DNA of 64,000 bases. Origin: Vulcanisaeta souniana JCM 11219. Lineage in GTDB: Archaea; Thermoproteota; Thermoprotei; Thermoproteales; Thermocladiaceae. A program made the translations under genes and the position numbers. Under the pieces are notes generated by a model that had not been told where the DNA came from, did not search any database, and saw only the letters and a list, made by a program, of their open reading frames with translations. Where the stretch lies: assembly GCF_026000775.1 (NCBI RefSeq), contig NZ_AP026830.1, forward strand, positions 2,007,056 through 2,071,055, written 5' to 3'. Positions 51,260-60,743 of this stretch are shown one piece after another. How positions within the stretch are numbered: position 1 is the first letter of the stretch; each line of letters begins with the position of its first letter.

Positions 51260-52798
51260 TTAACGTTTTTCAATGGCACTAGCCCTCATGATAGCACCCC
51301 TGGTGCACACCAATTGGCAGATGCCGCACCCAACGCACCTGTTTGGGTCGATAATAGGCTTCTTACTTAGTTGAATGGCAGGGCAACCAATACGTAGGCA
51401 ATCACCACAATTATCACAGTACTCCTCGTCTATCTTAAAAGCATGCTTGTCTGCATTGTCCAGGACATTTATTATGGCGATACCCCAGGAATTAACAATG
51501 CTCAGGAGAGCCTGTAATGAGTCCAGTGGGGCATTTGGATCGTAGTTAATAACCTTATACTCAATACCACCCCTAGTTAGTGAGTCTATGGAGTCCTTGC
51601 ACTTGTTTCCCAAGGCAATAATTATCAGTAAATACTTGTTACTGTGTTTCATAATATCATTAATTATTTCTCCTTGGTTAATTAACGTACATGGATTCGA
51701 AACCACTATCAACCTGCCATACTCATACCTAGACCTTAGGTATGCTGATATAGCCATTAATGGGTTAGTCACAATGTCGACTATTTGATCAAAGTCTCTC
51801 GGTTCAAAAAATGTCGGTAGCATGTCGTAACTCGGCAATAACCCATCACTGCTGACCAAGTGTGCATATGCTGCATCAATCACAATCAACGATACCTCGC
51901 CGGAAACCTTATACTTTGATAAAAGCCATTCAATAAGCATTAATGGGTCTCCTTCTCTTCGAAAAAAGATCTCCTGAACGGCATCCCGCACTAAGTTACT
52001 ATACCAATCACTAACGGCATCACTCATAAACTTACCCACATTGAGTTTCCTCGGTAAGTAATCACTGCTATCAATGACATATTTAATACCCACAACATCC
52101 CTAGGCAACGGGTTTACATACAATGGCAGCACCAGCGAATGATCATTAAACTTATCCATAACCCCCTTAACAAAGGGCCATGCCGACCCAGAAACAAGGA
52201 TCCCATCGCCTTTCCCGATTATGTTGACGTTATCTTGGGAACGAATGAACACCTCCTTTGGGATCTCCCTACGTGCGCCACTCAGCAATCGATGAAGGCC
52301 CCACCTCATTGGTTCACTCCAATTCTTATTGAACGTTGGTTCTCTATGCCTAATGCCAAGGCCTCTTATTGTATCATCAACATTAAGCCAGGGCCCGAGC
52401 CTAATGATGTAAGGCGTCTCAAAGGCCTCACTATAGTCTCTACTTTCCCTGATCGCCTTGACCAAGGCCTCCCCGTCCCAGGGCTCCAGGCATGGCAAGC
52501 CCATCAACTCACAGTAAGGCCTTACATCGTGTAGATCGAAAACGAGGATTACGAGGGATCCCCTGACCCTAGCTACACCGAGGGCACCCAATGAGTTTAG
52601 GAGACCAAGGTCATCTGTTAGCACTGCGGTGTCTCTGAACATGCTGGAAAGGATCTCGGCCTCATTCATGGCGCCCTCCGGATGAACCTTAACGTTAAAT
52701 ACCTTGTTAATTACATATGAACCAGTGATCACTACATCGTTAAAAGAATCCCTTAGTATATCGGCGATCCTTATGATACTACTTCTTACCTCATGCAC
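51260..52798 (-). CDS. Degenerate IorA-like protein with C-terminal 2[4Fe-4S] ferredoxin domain
   Basis: 512 residues. The last 50 or so carry two [4Fe-4S] motifs (CDNCGDCLRIGCP and CVGCGICQLVCTR), as in the alpha subunit of indolepyruvate:ferredoxin oxidoreductase (IorA). The order of domains also fits, but the protein is shorter than IorA (about 600 residues) and the thiamine diphosphate motif (a GDS or GDG followed by NN) expected in the third quarter cannot be found. No IorB gene is near. It may be a decayed or re-purposed member of the family, for example an electron-transfer subunit. It diverges from the large surface protein. Confidence 0.6.
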   Translation of the reverse strand: MHEVRSSIIRIADILRDSFNDVVITGSYVINKVFNVKVHPEGAMNEAEILSSMFRDTAVLTDDLGLLNSLGALGVARVRGSLVILVFDLHDVRPYCELMGLPCLEPWDGEALVKAIRESRDYSEAFETPYIIRLGPWLNVDDTIRGLGIRHREPTFNKNWSEPMRWGLHRLLSGARREIPKEVFIRSQDNVNIIGKGDGILVSGSAWPFVKGVMDKFNDHSLVLPLYVNPLPRDVVGIKYVIDSSDYLPRKLNVGKFMSDAVSDWYSNLVRDAVQEIFFRREGDPLMLIEWLLSKYKVSGEVSLIVIDAAYAHLVSSDGLLPSYDMLPTFFEPRDFDQIVDIVTNPLMAISAYLRSRYEYGRLIVVSNPCTLINQGEIINDIMKHSNKYLLIIIALGNKCKDSIDSLTRGGIEYKVINYDPNAPLDSLQALLSIVNSWGIAIINVLDNADKHAFKIDEEYCDNCGDCLRIGCPAIQLSKKPIIDPNRCVGCGICQLVCTRGAIMRASAIEKR

Positions 52799-52897
52799 TG
52801 ATTCCCGCCATAATTCACGGCTTAAAAAGGCTTATTTTTGTTATGAGATTGAAAGGCTTAATAACACTAAAATGCAAGAAATTAGGTATAGAATTAT

Positions 52898-55800
52898 ATG
52901 AAGCCCTGGTTCAACACAAAGCAAGTGATGGAGAAAGTCATCCTACTCCTTGCCGTATCTCTGGTTCTATTATCAATTAGCGTCAACGCCCTAGCGCCAA
53001 CCGTGAACAGCACGCACTTCCTAATATATGACCTAGCTAATGCTGGTTCATCATATGACCAGGTCCTTGACAATTACCTGGAGCAAGCCTATTCACTATA
53101 CACTGGCTTGGGTATGAAAATGACGCCGCCATGCAGTGGCAGTCAGTACACGGTATACGTAGTGGCGCAAGCCCAACAGACAGGCGAGGCTGGGATAACA
53201 GATATACAATACAATTACAATCCAAGCACTGGGCAAATTATTAGTTCCTGTACAATAGAGATAAACATAACCGCTGGCCTATCAGGCGACTTGTTGGAGC
53301 ACACGGCTTACCATGAGCTTGTGCACGTATCCCAATACGCCTACGTGCAATACATAACTATTCCGCAGAGCTACCCATGGTACATAGAGGCCGATGCGGA
53401 GGGTACGGCAAGTTACTACACGAATCAATGCCCGCTAGCTCAGAGCTACTTCCAATATAATCAGTATGAGTATGATCCCTATGATTACTCTGGGAAACCC
53501 ATAATAAACATGTATTATTACTCGGCCTTCGTTTATTGGCTTATTGCAAATGGTGTTGGGCCATCGACGATTGAAGAGAATGTATTTGCCAGTAGTTCCG
53601 TAGTGGTTTCTTGGCTTGATAATTACTACGTTCAGTACCTGCTCTCCTTAGTTCATGGACAGAACCTGTGCGGTTCAACCTACTATCCAAGCTTTCAATC
53701 AGTAGACATGAGCGGAAGTATGTACTCCCTCAGCGTAAGTCTTCAGGGATTGAGTGCCCAGTATTACGAGATCCAACTGCCGGCTACTGGCACGATTGAG
53801 ATAACCATAGGCAGCGGGACAGTGATTAGCAATCTACAACTCAACTCGGAATTCATGGTAACCAATACGACATTGTATATGGTTCTTGCAAATCCAACAA
53901 CAGGTAGTGAGGATGTAACAGTAACTGTTCAGTATGTGCCTCACATGGGAATTAAGGTGGTTGGTGGTGCGTATTACGTGGTGAGCCAAAAACTAAACCT
54001 TGAGCTATACATCACGTACCAAGGAAGCCCAGTGAGTGGTACTGCCTATGTTAATGGCACGGCGGTGGCTGTTAGTAATGGCTATGCAACGGTATCGTTT
54101 ACTGGCATTACCTGGGGAACCTACACAATAAACGCAACCTACAATGGCGAGTCGGCACTAACTGGCATAACGCTTGATGAACCGTCAATGAGCATAATAA
54201 CGCCCCAAACACTGTACCTAACAAGCAATAGTTTTGGTTACATGGTAGTAGGTGTTAATAATCCTAATGATGTCCAAGTCATTACTACAATAATGATGTC
54301 ATCGCCACCAAGTCCCGCAAATCCATTTAAGCCAATGATCTACTTCATGCCTGGTAATGAATCCGTGACTTTAGATCCAGGGCAAAACTCAATAAGGTTT
54401 TATTTCATGGTGAATTCCACAGTGGTGAATGGGCAGGGTGACGTGTATTTATACGTAAGTCCATCAACCGCCGAATCCATTGTATACAGTATAGTCCCAA
54501 TCCAGGTAAGTATTGCCAGTGTTAACTATGATATTAGCAGGAATTACACCATGGTCAATGTACAGGCGAGCAATATAGGTTCATTAACCACTGGGTTCCC
54601 AGGGCTAAGTGGCACGGTGTATGTTAATTACAGCACATATACAGTGGCCACATTTAGCATTAACATTCCAAGCCCTAATCTTACACTAAGCCCGCAAATC
54701 CTTGAGGTTGCCCCCAATTGGGTAATCATCAATGCCTCAGTACTCCTGCAGCCGGCTCAATCATGTCCAGGTTATCCACTTCATTATGTTGGGAATGTTT
54801 ACGTAAATAACTCACTAATTGGAAACCTAGCAGTACCATGCGGCACAGGCGGCGGTGTATGGGGATTAATTAACGCGACATACACCGATTGGCGCGTTGC
54901 ATTGACTGTGACAGGTACCAACATAAGTAACGTGATCAACATAACACCACCATCAATAACTATTACCAATTACGTGTGGAACGTTAACCGCACTGACATA
55001 TATGTAAATGTCACATTAAGCGTCTCTGGCCCATATAGTTACTTGGTACTCGGACGCGTTGTTACTAACTCAAGTATTGAATCGATGTATACTTTATCTC
55101 CGAATGACACGTCTGTAACAATAAACACGGGTTTTAGTGCGTTCACTATACAAAGGCCAAAACTGATAATGAATCTCTCATCACCATGGCTCGTTATTTA
55201 CCCGCAACCAATCAAGATAACACTAAATATAACAGCGCCTCAACACCTAGCCTACGCGGGAAATATAAGCATATACATAAATAATACATTATATAATCAG
55301 ACCAGCGTAGATCTTCAACCGGGTGAGTCAATAACAATAAATGCGGAACTAAGTCCTGACGAACCGGGTCTCTTAAATATAACCATTCTACCCACGGATC
55401 TTCAGCCAATAAATATCTCCATTACATACGTGAAGCTCATAAATCTCCTAATACAGGCCATGCCGCTGGTCATTATCGGGAGGTCCGAGGTAATCAATGT
55501 CACGCTCATTGATGAACCAGCTACACCGATACCAATAAACATGACATTGCAGGGATGTAGTAATGAGTCCATGACAGTAATGGGAAATTACTCACTAACC
55601 CTCAGCTTCAATAACGAGTGTAGGCTTGTGGTCACGGCTAAATCATACACATTAAGTGCAATTAACGTGAGCTATTGGGATTACTTAAACCTGTGGCTCG
55701 GTAACGTGATCGCCTATTACAATAAAATGCCATTAATACTAAATGGGACGGTAACAGCCTACGCAACATTCCTAAACGGAACCAGGATCCCAGTGCCTGT

Positions 55801-56260
55801 GTTAATAAATGGTTCAAGTTCAATCTCTATACGAAGCCTCGGATCAATAAACCTGGTACTAGGCGTTACCTACCTTGGCGTCAGTAATAAATCAAGTATC
55901 AAAGCCTACGTAGTGCCACCCACCTACCTCCAGGCTAAGGAAGTACTCAAGGCACTGGGTGATCCCTCATTCCTTAACGCTACTGTAGGCAACGCAATAA
56001 TGAGCGGTAATTGGAACCTAGTTAATGAAATAGTCAATGATTACCAGGAATCATCGAGACCGTATGATCCCCTGGCCCACCTCTCGAGGTATTTATTGGT
56101 TCAGGCAATATCAAGTGGCAATATCAGCAACATAACCCTGGTGAATTATCTACTCAGGTATGAAGCCGTGATTTATGCAACATTACTACTTATTGTTATA
56201 ATATTCGTCATAATCATGCATAATAAAAGGATGAAACCCAAGCCCACACATAATAATTAA
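52898..56260 (+). CDS. Large secreted membrane-anchored gluzincin-like surface protein
   Basis: 1120 residues. N-terminal signal or anchor helix (VILLLAVSLVLLSISVNALA), then a zinc-metallopeptidase domain with YHELVHVSQYAY (HExxH about residues 138-142) and the third ligand in WYIEADAEG (about 163), the gluzincin arrangement of peptidase MA-like proteins. After about residue 280 come repeated beta-sandwich-like domains with Val/Thr/Asn-rich strands and many N-x-S/T glycosylation sequons. It ends in a membrane helix (YATLLLIVIIFVIIM) and basic tail. Probably a pseudomurein- or S-layer-associated surface protease, anchored by its C-terminus. Substrate unknown. Confidence 0.75.
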   Translation: MKPWFNTKQVMEKVILLLAVSLVLLSISVNALAPTVNSTHFLIYDLANAGSSYDQVLDNYLEQAYSLYTGLGMKMTPPCSGSQYTVYVVAQAQQTGEAGITDIQYNYNPSTGQIISSCTIEINITAGLSGDLLEHTAYHELVHVSQYAYVQYITIPQSYPWYIEADAEGTASYYTNQCPLAQSYFQYNQYEYDPYDYSGKPIINMYYYSAFVYWLIANGVGPSTIEENVFASSSVVVSWLDNYYVQYLLSLVHGQNLCGSTYYPSFQSVDMSGSMYSLSVSLQGLSAQYYEIQLPATGTIEITIGSGTVISNLQLNSEFMVTNTTLYMVLANPTTGSEDVTVTVQYVPHMGIKVVGGAYYVVSQKLNLELYITYQGSPVSGTAYVNGTAVAVSNGYATVSFTGITWGTYTINATYNGESALTGITLDEPSMSIITPQTLYLTSNSFGYMVVGVNNPNDVQVITTIMMSSPPSPANPFKPMIYFMPGNESVTLDPGQNSIRFYFMVNSTVVNGQGDVYLYVSPSTAESIVYSIVPIQVSIASVNYDISRNYTMVNVQASNIGSLTTGFPGLSGTVYVNYSTYTVATFSINIPSPNLTLSPQILEVAPNWVIINASVLLQPAQSCPGYPLHYVGNVYVNNSLIGNLAVPCGTGGGVWGLINATYTDWRVALTVTGTNISNVINITPPSITITNYVWNVNRTDIYVNVTLSVSGPYSYLVLGRVVTNSSIESMYTLSPNDTSVTINTGFSAFTIQRPKLIMNLSSPWLVIYPQPIKITLNITAPQHLAYAGNISIYINNTLYNQTSVDLQPGESITINAELSPDEPGLLNITILPTDLQPINISITYVKLINLLIQAMPLVIIGRSEVINVTLIDEPATPIPINMTLQGCSNESMTVMGNYSLTLSFNNECRLVVTAKSYTLSAINVSYWDYLNLWLGNVIAYYNKMPLILNGTVTAYATFLNGTRIPVPVLINGSSSISIRSLGSINLVLGVTYLGVSNKSSIKAYVVPPTYLQAKEVLKALGDPSFLNATVGNAIMSGNWNLVNEIVNDYQESSRPYDPLAHLSRYLLVQAISSGNISNITLVNYLLRYEAVIYATLLLIVIIFVIIMHNKRMKPKPTHNN

Positions 56261-56314
56261 ACCCTTCATCCTCGTTGAACGCATCCATAGATACCAGCGT
56301 CACCGCTCATGCCA

Positions 56315-57133
56315 TTACGTGAGTCCCAGTTTGCCCTCAAATCTTAGGCGTTTATCGAATAATTTAACTAGGAAGAACGTGATGAAAAATAGGGCAGTGA
56401 CTGTAATTACTGAGTAGAGTACTTGGTAAGCAATTGGTATTGGTAATTCTAGATATCCCAGGGCTGATTCACGCATTATAACGAATGGGTACGCTATTGG
56501 CGAATACTCATTTATTGGTAGTACATACTTATTGGCTTCACTGGGTATTAGGCCGCCCAGTGTAGGCATTAGGAACTGCATTATATCCGTAATGACCCAG
56601 TTTGATCTAAGTCTAATAACTAGCATTGCATAGATAGTTGATATGAAAAGAAGCTGGAGAGAGGCAAGCACTATGGATAATATGAATATGGCTGGGTCAC
56701 GAATATCTATTACTAGGCTAAACACTACGTAGAAGCTTACCACTAGGGAGGCAAGATCAAGTAATGTATATATAGAGTAGGCGATTCCCCACCCCACTAC
56801 GTGGGTTAGTAGATCGTTGGTTATCGACATGAAATTCTCGAGGACGCCCTCATAACTCTCCTCAATGAGTCCACTGCCGAACCCCCATAACCAACTTGAG
56901 TATAGGGCAAAGGCGTATGCAGCCCAGAGGAATAACTGAAGTATTTGCCTGCTCAGTGTTAATACCCCGAATCCTCTAAGGGTTAGTATGAAGAATGCGA
57001 GCCACAATGGCGCAGTTACTATGTTTATTATTATTGATGATGGTCTAGAGAATAGTAAACGCAACCCTCTCCAAACTTCAACCCCTAATTCCCTAAACAC
57101 CCCTACTCCTGAGGTCCCTTTCAAACCTTGCAT
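56315..57133 (-). CDS. ABC-2 type exporter permease, second subunit
   Basis: 272 residues with about six membrane helices and the typical ABC-2 pattern of a charged N-terminus, a long middle loop and TLRGFGVLTLSRQ. It overlaps the next permease gene by 41 bp, so the two are co-translated. Together with the neighbouring permease and ATPase it forms a three-gene exporter. Substrate unknown; family members export drugs, lipids or polysaccharides. Confidence 0.8.
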   Translation of the reverse strand: MQGLKGTSGVGVFRELGVEVWRGLRLLFSRPSSIIINIVTAPLWLAFFILTLRGFGVLTLSRQILQLFLWAAYAFALYSSWLWGFGSGLIEESYEGVLENFMSITNDLLTHVVGWGIAYSIYTLLDLASLVVSFYVVFSLVIDIRDPAIFILSIVLASLQLLFISTIYAMLVIRLRSNWVITDIMQFLMPTLGGLIPSEANKYVLPINEYSPIAYPFVIMRESALGYLELPIPIAYQVLYSVITVTALFFITFFLVKLFDKRLRFEGKLGLT

Positions 57134-57863
57134 AGGAGGTCATCCCCAGTATGAGGTATATTACCGTTGCGAGCAGTAGCTCTGTTATGAGCATTACGTT
57201 ACCGTGTCCAATCATTTCCAGGTACATTGAATAGAATGTCATGTACATGGGTAGTGCATAAATGAGTTCCTTGATCCATAGAGGCAGTACGTATATTGGG
57301 TATGTGGTTCCCGAGAGTATTGTTAATATTGGCGTTACTACATTCATTATAGTATCTGCATCATTAAATTTCATAATAAGCCCTACTATCAAGAGTCCAA
57401 TGCCATAAAGAGGCAACAACCCAATAAAGAGGAGTATTAAGGCAATAACCAGCCTTACTATCCCTGTTATTCCGGCGCTAATGTAAATTATTGGTAAAGA
57501 GGCTATGGTAAAGGCGCCTAGGTTGACGACTATCATTACCATGGACGTGCCGAACAATATCACGTACATGCTAGTAGGTGTTGCAAGCAGGGACTCAAGT
57601 CTCCCACCATTTTTCTCTTCCCAAAGAAACCTAGCCCCTGTCTGTACCATGATTATTGACAGCATTAGTACCTCAAGACCAATGAATTGCCTTAGGAAGA
57701 TCCCACTGGTTACCCTTACAAAGAAGGATGCTATAAAGGACATACCGCCAGCTATGAAGTACGGTAGTAGCACCAATAGTACTAAGCCACCAGGTTCCCT
57801 ACTAATTATCCTTAATTCATTAGCCATAACCACATAAAGCACGTCTAACTTATCTATCCTCAT
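57093..57863 (-). CDS. ABC-2 type exporter permease, first subunit
   Basis: 256 residues with six hydrophobic helices and the ABC-2 family motif AGGMSFIASFF near the first membrane pair, IPIIYISAG and the conserved final SGTTYPIYVLPLWIKELIYALPMYMTF segment. It sits between the ATPase and the other permease with overlapping starts and stops (14 bp with the ATPase). Confidence 0.85.
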   Translation of the reverse strand: MRIDKLDVLYVVMANELRIISREPGGLVLLVLLPYFIAGGMSFIASFFVRVTSGIFLRQFIGLEVLMLSIIMVQTGARFLWEEKNGGRLESLLATPTSMYVILFGTSMVMIVVNLGAFTIASLPIIYISAGITGIVRLVIALILLFIGLLPLYGIGLLIVGLIMKFNDADTIMNVVTPILTILSGTTYPIYVLPLWIKELIYALPMYMTFYSMYLEMIGHGNVMLITELLLATVIYLILGMTSYARFERDLRSRGV

Positions 57864-58773
57864 TTCTAATCACCCTTATGAAGGCCTCCTCGAGAGATGG
57901 TTCATTAATCCTAATTTTACTTATTCTCAATCCCCTTGACTCAGCATCACTTATGATCCTGCGGAGCGTGTCGGTGGGGTTTACGGTTTCCTCACGTATG
58001 GTCTCCACGTGCTCATTAACCTGCGCCTCAATCTCAATTACATATTTTAACCCAAGCATATCCTTAATATCCCTTGGGGATCCCTCGATCACTATCGTTC
58101 CGTTGTTTATTATACCAACCCTGTCACAGACCTCCTCAACTTCCCAAAGGTTATGACTAGTAAATAGGATCGCCTTGCCCTCCTTTCTAAATTTCCTTAC
58201 TAATTCCCTTACCTCCCTTGCCGATACTGGGTCAAGCCCTATGGTTGGCTCGTCGAGGAATAGAACCGGTGGATCATGCATTAAAGCCCTGGCGATTGCA
58301 AGCCTAGCTCTCATACCAAGTGAATACTCTTCGTAGGGCCTATTCATGGCATTCTCAAGACCAACCAATTTCATTAATTCCCTAGCCTTCGCCTCAGCGG
58401 TTGATTTACTTAGTCCATAGAGCCTACCGAAGTATGCCAGATTTTCGTACCCACTAAGCCTGGAGTAAAAACCCTTGTCTGGGTAAAGAACTAAACCTAT
58501 GATGCCCCTAACTAAGGGGGCCTCCCTAACCACGTCATGCCCATCAATAGTTGCATACCCACCGTCTGGGATCAGTAGCGTGGTAAGGATCTTAACAGTC
58601 GTGGTCTTGCCCGCCCCATTCGGACCCAGTAACCCATATACCTCGCCCCACCTCACATTTAACGACAAGTCCCTTAAAGCCTCCACTACGATTTTCCTCT
58701 TTCTTATGAAACCAACACGTTCGTAACTAATGAATCTCTTCCTAAGGTTGGATGCTGCTACGGCGACACTCAC
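57850..58773 (-). CDS. ABC-2 exporter ATPase subunit (DrrA type)
   Basis: About 307 residues from GTG 58773. Walker A GPNGAGKTTTVK, signature YSLGMRARLAIARAL, Walker B VLFLDEPTIGLD and the His loop are complete. The C-terminal extension (RGLRISKIRINEPSLEEAFIRV) is of the DrrA/CcmA export group. A longer start from a TTG at 58857 would cover the divergent promoter and add a non-family N-terminus, so the GTG is preferred. Confidence 0.88.
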   Translation of the reverse strand: MSVAVAASNLRKRFISYERVGFIRKRKIVVEALRDLSLNVRWGEVYGLLGPNGAGKTTTVKILTTLLIPDGGYATIDGHDVVREAPLVRGIIGLVLYPDKGFYSRLSGYENLAYFGRLYGLSKSTAEAKARELMKLVGLENAMNRPYEEYSLGMRARLAIARALMHDPPVLFLDEPTIGLDPVSAREVRELVRKFRKEGKAILFTSHNLWEVEEVCDRVGIINNGTIVIEGSPRDIKDMLGLKYVIEIEAQVNEHVETIREETVNPTDTLRRIISDAESRGLRISKIRINEPSLEEAFIRVIRNEDR

Positions 58774-58859
58774 ACAAGGGCCACTACAGGGCTGTCCAAA
58801 TAAAAATGTTTTGTCGTGAACCGCAGTTACCAACCAATTCAGCCTATTCCAAGGCAAAG

Positions 58860-58867
58860 GTTTATAA
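58860..58867 (+). promoter_or_regulatory. TATA box of the zinc-finger protein/aspS genes
   Basis: TTTATAAG at 24-32 bp before ATG 58892, with no Shine-Dalgarno site, fitting a leaderless promoter. Confidence 0.6.
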
Positions 58868-58891
58868 GCTGAGTATTCCTATGGGTATCGA

Positions 58892-59404
58892 ATGAAAATA
58901 CCGTTTTGTACCTTCTGCGTTAAGACTAGGGTGTTTTGCAACAAGTGCCAGTCACTGCTTGATAGTGGAGAATATTCTATGCTCGATGTAGACGTTAGTG
59001 ATGCCCTTCTTAACATAGCCACCGGCAAGATGGAGGAGATCCTGAAGAACGTTGAGTATGTGAAGTCGTATGAAGTTGGCGACCTATTAATCGTGGTGCT
59101 TAAGGGCGTAAAGACGCTTCCTCGGGCCATAATACAGCAGATTGAGCACGATCTCGAGAGAGCATTGAATAAGAGGGTTAAGGTTGTTGAAAAGGGTGTT
59201 AATGTGAATGAGCTTGCTACGCAGTTGGCATCGCCGGCTCGAATACTCACGGTATCGACATCATGGCTTCCTGACGGTACCACAGAGACCGTTGTCAGAA
59301 TAACAAGAAATGAACTTAGGCGATTGCCATTTAGACCAAGCGAGTTGGCTAAAGTTCTTAGTCAAATTAGCGGCACAAACATCAGGGTTGAGATTACTAG
59401 GTAA
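58892..59404 (+). CDS. Zinc-finger protein with NusA/KH-like region
   Basis: 170 residues. The first 20 contain CTFCVKTRVFCNKCQ, a zinc-binding cysteine cluster, followed by helices and strands resembling two KH-type folds (LIVVLKGVKTLPRAIIQQIE, KRVKVVEKGVNVNEL). It is like the archaeal NusA-like proteins, which bind RNA, with an added zinc finger. The C-terminal part (GTNIRVEITR) fits a second KH strand. It sits 37 bp upstream of aspS. A role in transcription or tRNA-linked processes is possible but unproven. Confidence 0.6.
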   Translation: MKIPFCTFCVKTRVFCNKCQSLLDSGEYSMLDVDVSDALLNIATGKMEEILKNVEYVKSYEVGDLLIVVLKGVKTLPRAIIQQIEHDLERALNKRVKVVEKGVNVNELATQLASPARILTVSTSWLPDGTTETVVRITRNELRRLPFRPSELAKVLSQISGTNIRVEITR

Positions 59405-59410
59405 TCACAA

Positions 59411-59420
59411 TTTTTAAATT
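59411..59420 (+). promoter_or_regulatory. TATA box of aspS
   Basis: TTTTTAAATT lies 22-31 bp before GTG 59442, so aspS has its own promoter despite the close upstream gene. Confidence 0.5.
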
Positions 59421-59441
59421 CCAAAAGTTTACCAATAAATC

Positions 59442-60743
59442 GTGAGTTTTCCGAGGAAAACCCACTGGACAAAAAACATAACTCCAGAGCTAGATGGAAA
59501 AGAAGTCGTACTAGCCGGGTGGGTTTGGGACATTAGGGACATTGGCAACATAAAATTCATACTACTCAGGGACAGGGAGGGCTTAATCCAGCTAACGGTA
59601 AAGAGGGGTACGGTACCTGAGGAAGTGTGGAGCACCGCATCATCACTAAACAGGGAGGATGCCATAGTGGTTAAGGGTATTGTTAAGTCCAGTAGGATTG
59701 CAAAGGCCGGTGTTGAGGTATTCCCAAGTGAGGTACACATTGTTGCTAGGTCTAAGGCTTTACCGATTGATATATGGGGCTCCGTAGAGACCGACCTCGA
59801 CACTCGGTTAAAGTATAGGTCGGTGGATCTCAAGAGGCCTCTCAATTCCCTAATATTCAAGGCTGGGAGCGAGGTTACCCGTGCCGTTCGTGATTCCTTG
59901 TATAATCACGGCTTCATTGAGGTATTTACACCAAAGATAATAGTAACAAGTACTGAGGGTGGCGCTGAATTATTCACAGTGCAATACTTCGAGAGAGTGG
60001 CCTACCTAGCACAAAGCCCGCAGCTTTACAAGGAGGAGTTAACAGCGAGTCTCGAGAGAATTTTTGAAATAGCACCCGCCTATAGGGCTGAGAAGCATAA
60101 TACCAATTATCACCTTAATGAGTTCATATCTGTCGATATTGAAGAGGCCTTTGCCAATTACATGGATGTTATGGAGATACTTGAGGACGTGATAATCAAT
60201 GTATATGATAGGGTAAACAAGGCCTTTAACGACGAGCTAAATAAGTATGGAATAGAGATAAAGAACCCCAGGAAGCCCTTCAGGAGAATCACGTATGACG
60301 AGGCCTTAGATATGCTAGGTAAAAGAGGGTTAAAGATTGATTGGGGCGAGGATGTGCCGAAGAACGGCATGGAAATCCTCAGCGAAGAGATTGGGGAACC
60401 ATTCTTCATAATACACTTCCCAACGGACCTAAGGGCGTTCTACACAAAGCCCCTTGACTCAGACCCAAGGATAAGCGAGTCCTTCGACCTCGTTATAGGC
60501 GGTTTAGAAATAGCATCAGGGAGTAGCAGGGTTCACGTTAAGGAGCAGTTAACAGAGGCGTTGAGGAAGAGGGGGTTGAACCCTGAAAGTTTTGAAAATC
60601 ACTTAATGATTTATGACTATGGAATGCCACCACACGCAGGTTGGGGCATGGGCCTATACAGACTGCTAATGGTGTTACTGAGGAGGGATAATATTCGCGA
60701 GGTCGTGCTCTACCCAAGGGATAGATTTAGGCTTGAGCCATAG
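59442..60743 (+). CDS. aspS: Aspartyl-tRNA synthetase, archaeal type
   Basis: 433 residues, class II synthetase from GTG 59442. N-terminal OB-fold (AGWVWDIRDIGNIKFILLRDREG), then the catalytic domain with motif 2 YRAEKHNTNYHLNEF and motif 3 GWGMGLYRLLM. Trp29 and a lysine in RIAKAGVEV occupy the positions that, in the Thermococcus enzyme, mark a discriminating AspRS (charges only tRNA-Asp); non-discriminating ones have His and Pro there. If right, Asn-tRNA is made by a separate route. This comparison is from memory. Confidence 0.94.
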   Translation: MSFPRKTHWTKNITPELDGKEVVLAGWVWDIRDIGNIKFILLRDREGLIQLTVKRGTVPEEVWSTASSLNREDAIVVKGIVKSSRIAKAGVEVFPSEVHIVARSKALPIDIWGSVETDLDTRLKYRSVDLKRPLNSLIFKAGSEVTRAVRDSLYNHGFIEVFTPKIIVTSTEGGAELFTVQYFERVAYLAQSPQLYKEELTASLERIFEIAPAYRAEKHNTNYHLNEFISVDIEEAFANYMDVMEILEDVIINVYDRVNKAFNDELNKYGIEIKNPRKPFRRITYDEALDMLGKRGLKIDWGEDVPKNGMEILSEEIGEPFFIIHFPTDLRAFYTKPLDSDPRISESFDLVIGGLEIASGSSRVHVKEQLTEALRKRGLNPESFENHLMIYDYGMPPHAGWGMGLYRLLMVLLRRDNIREVVLYPRDRFRLEP

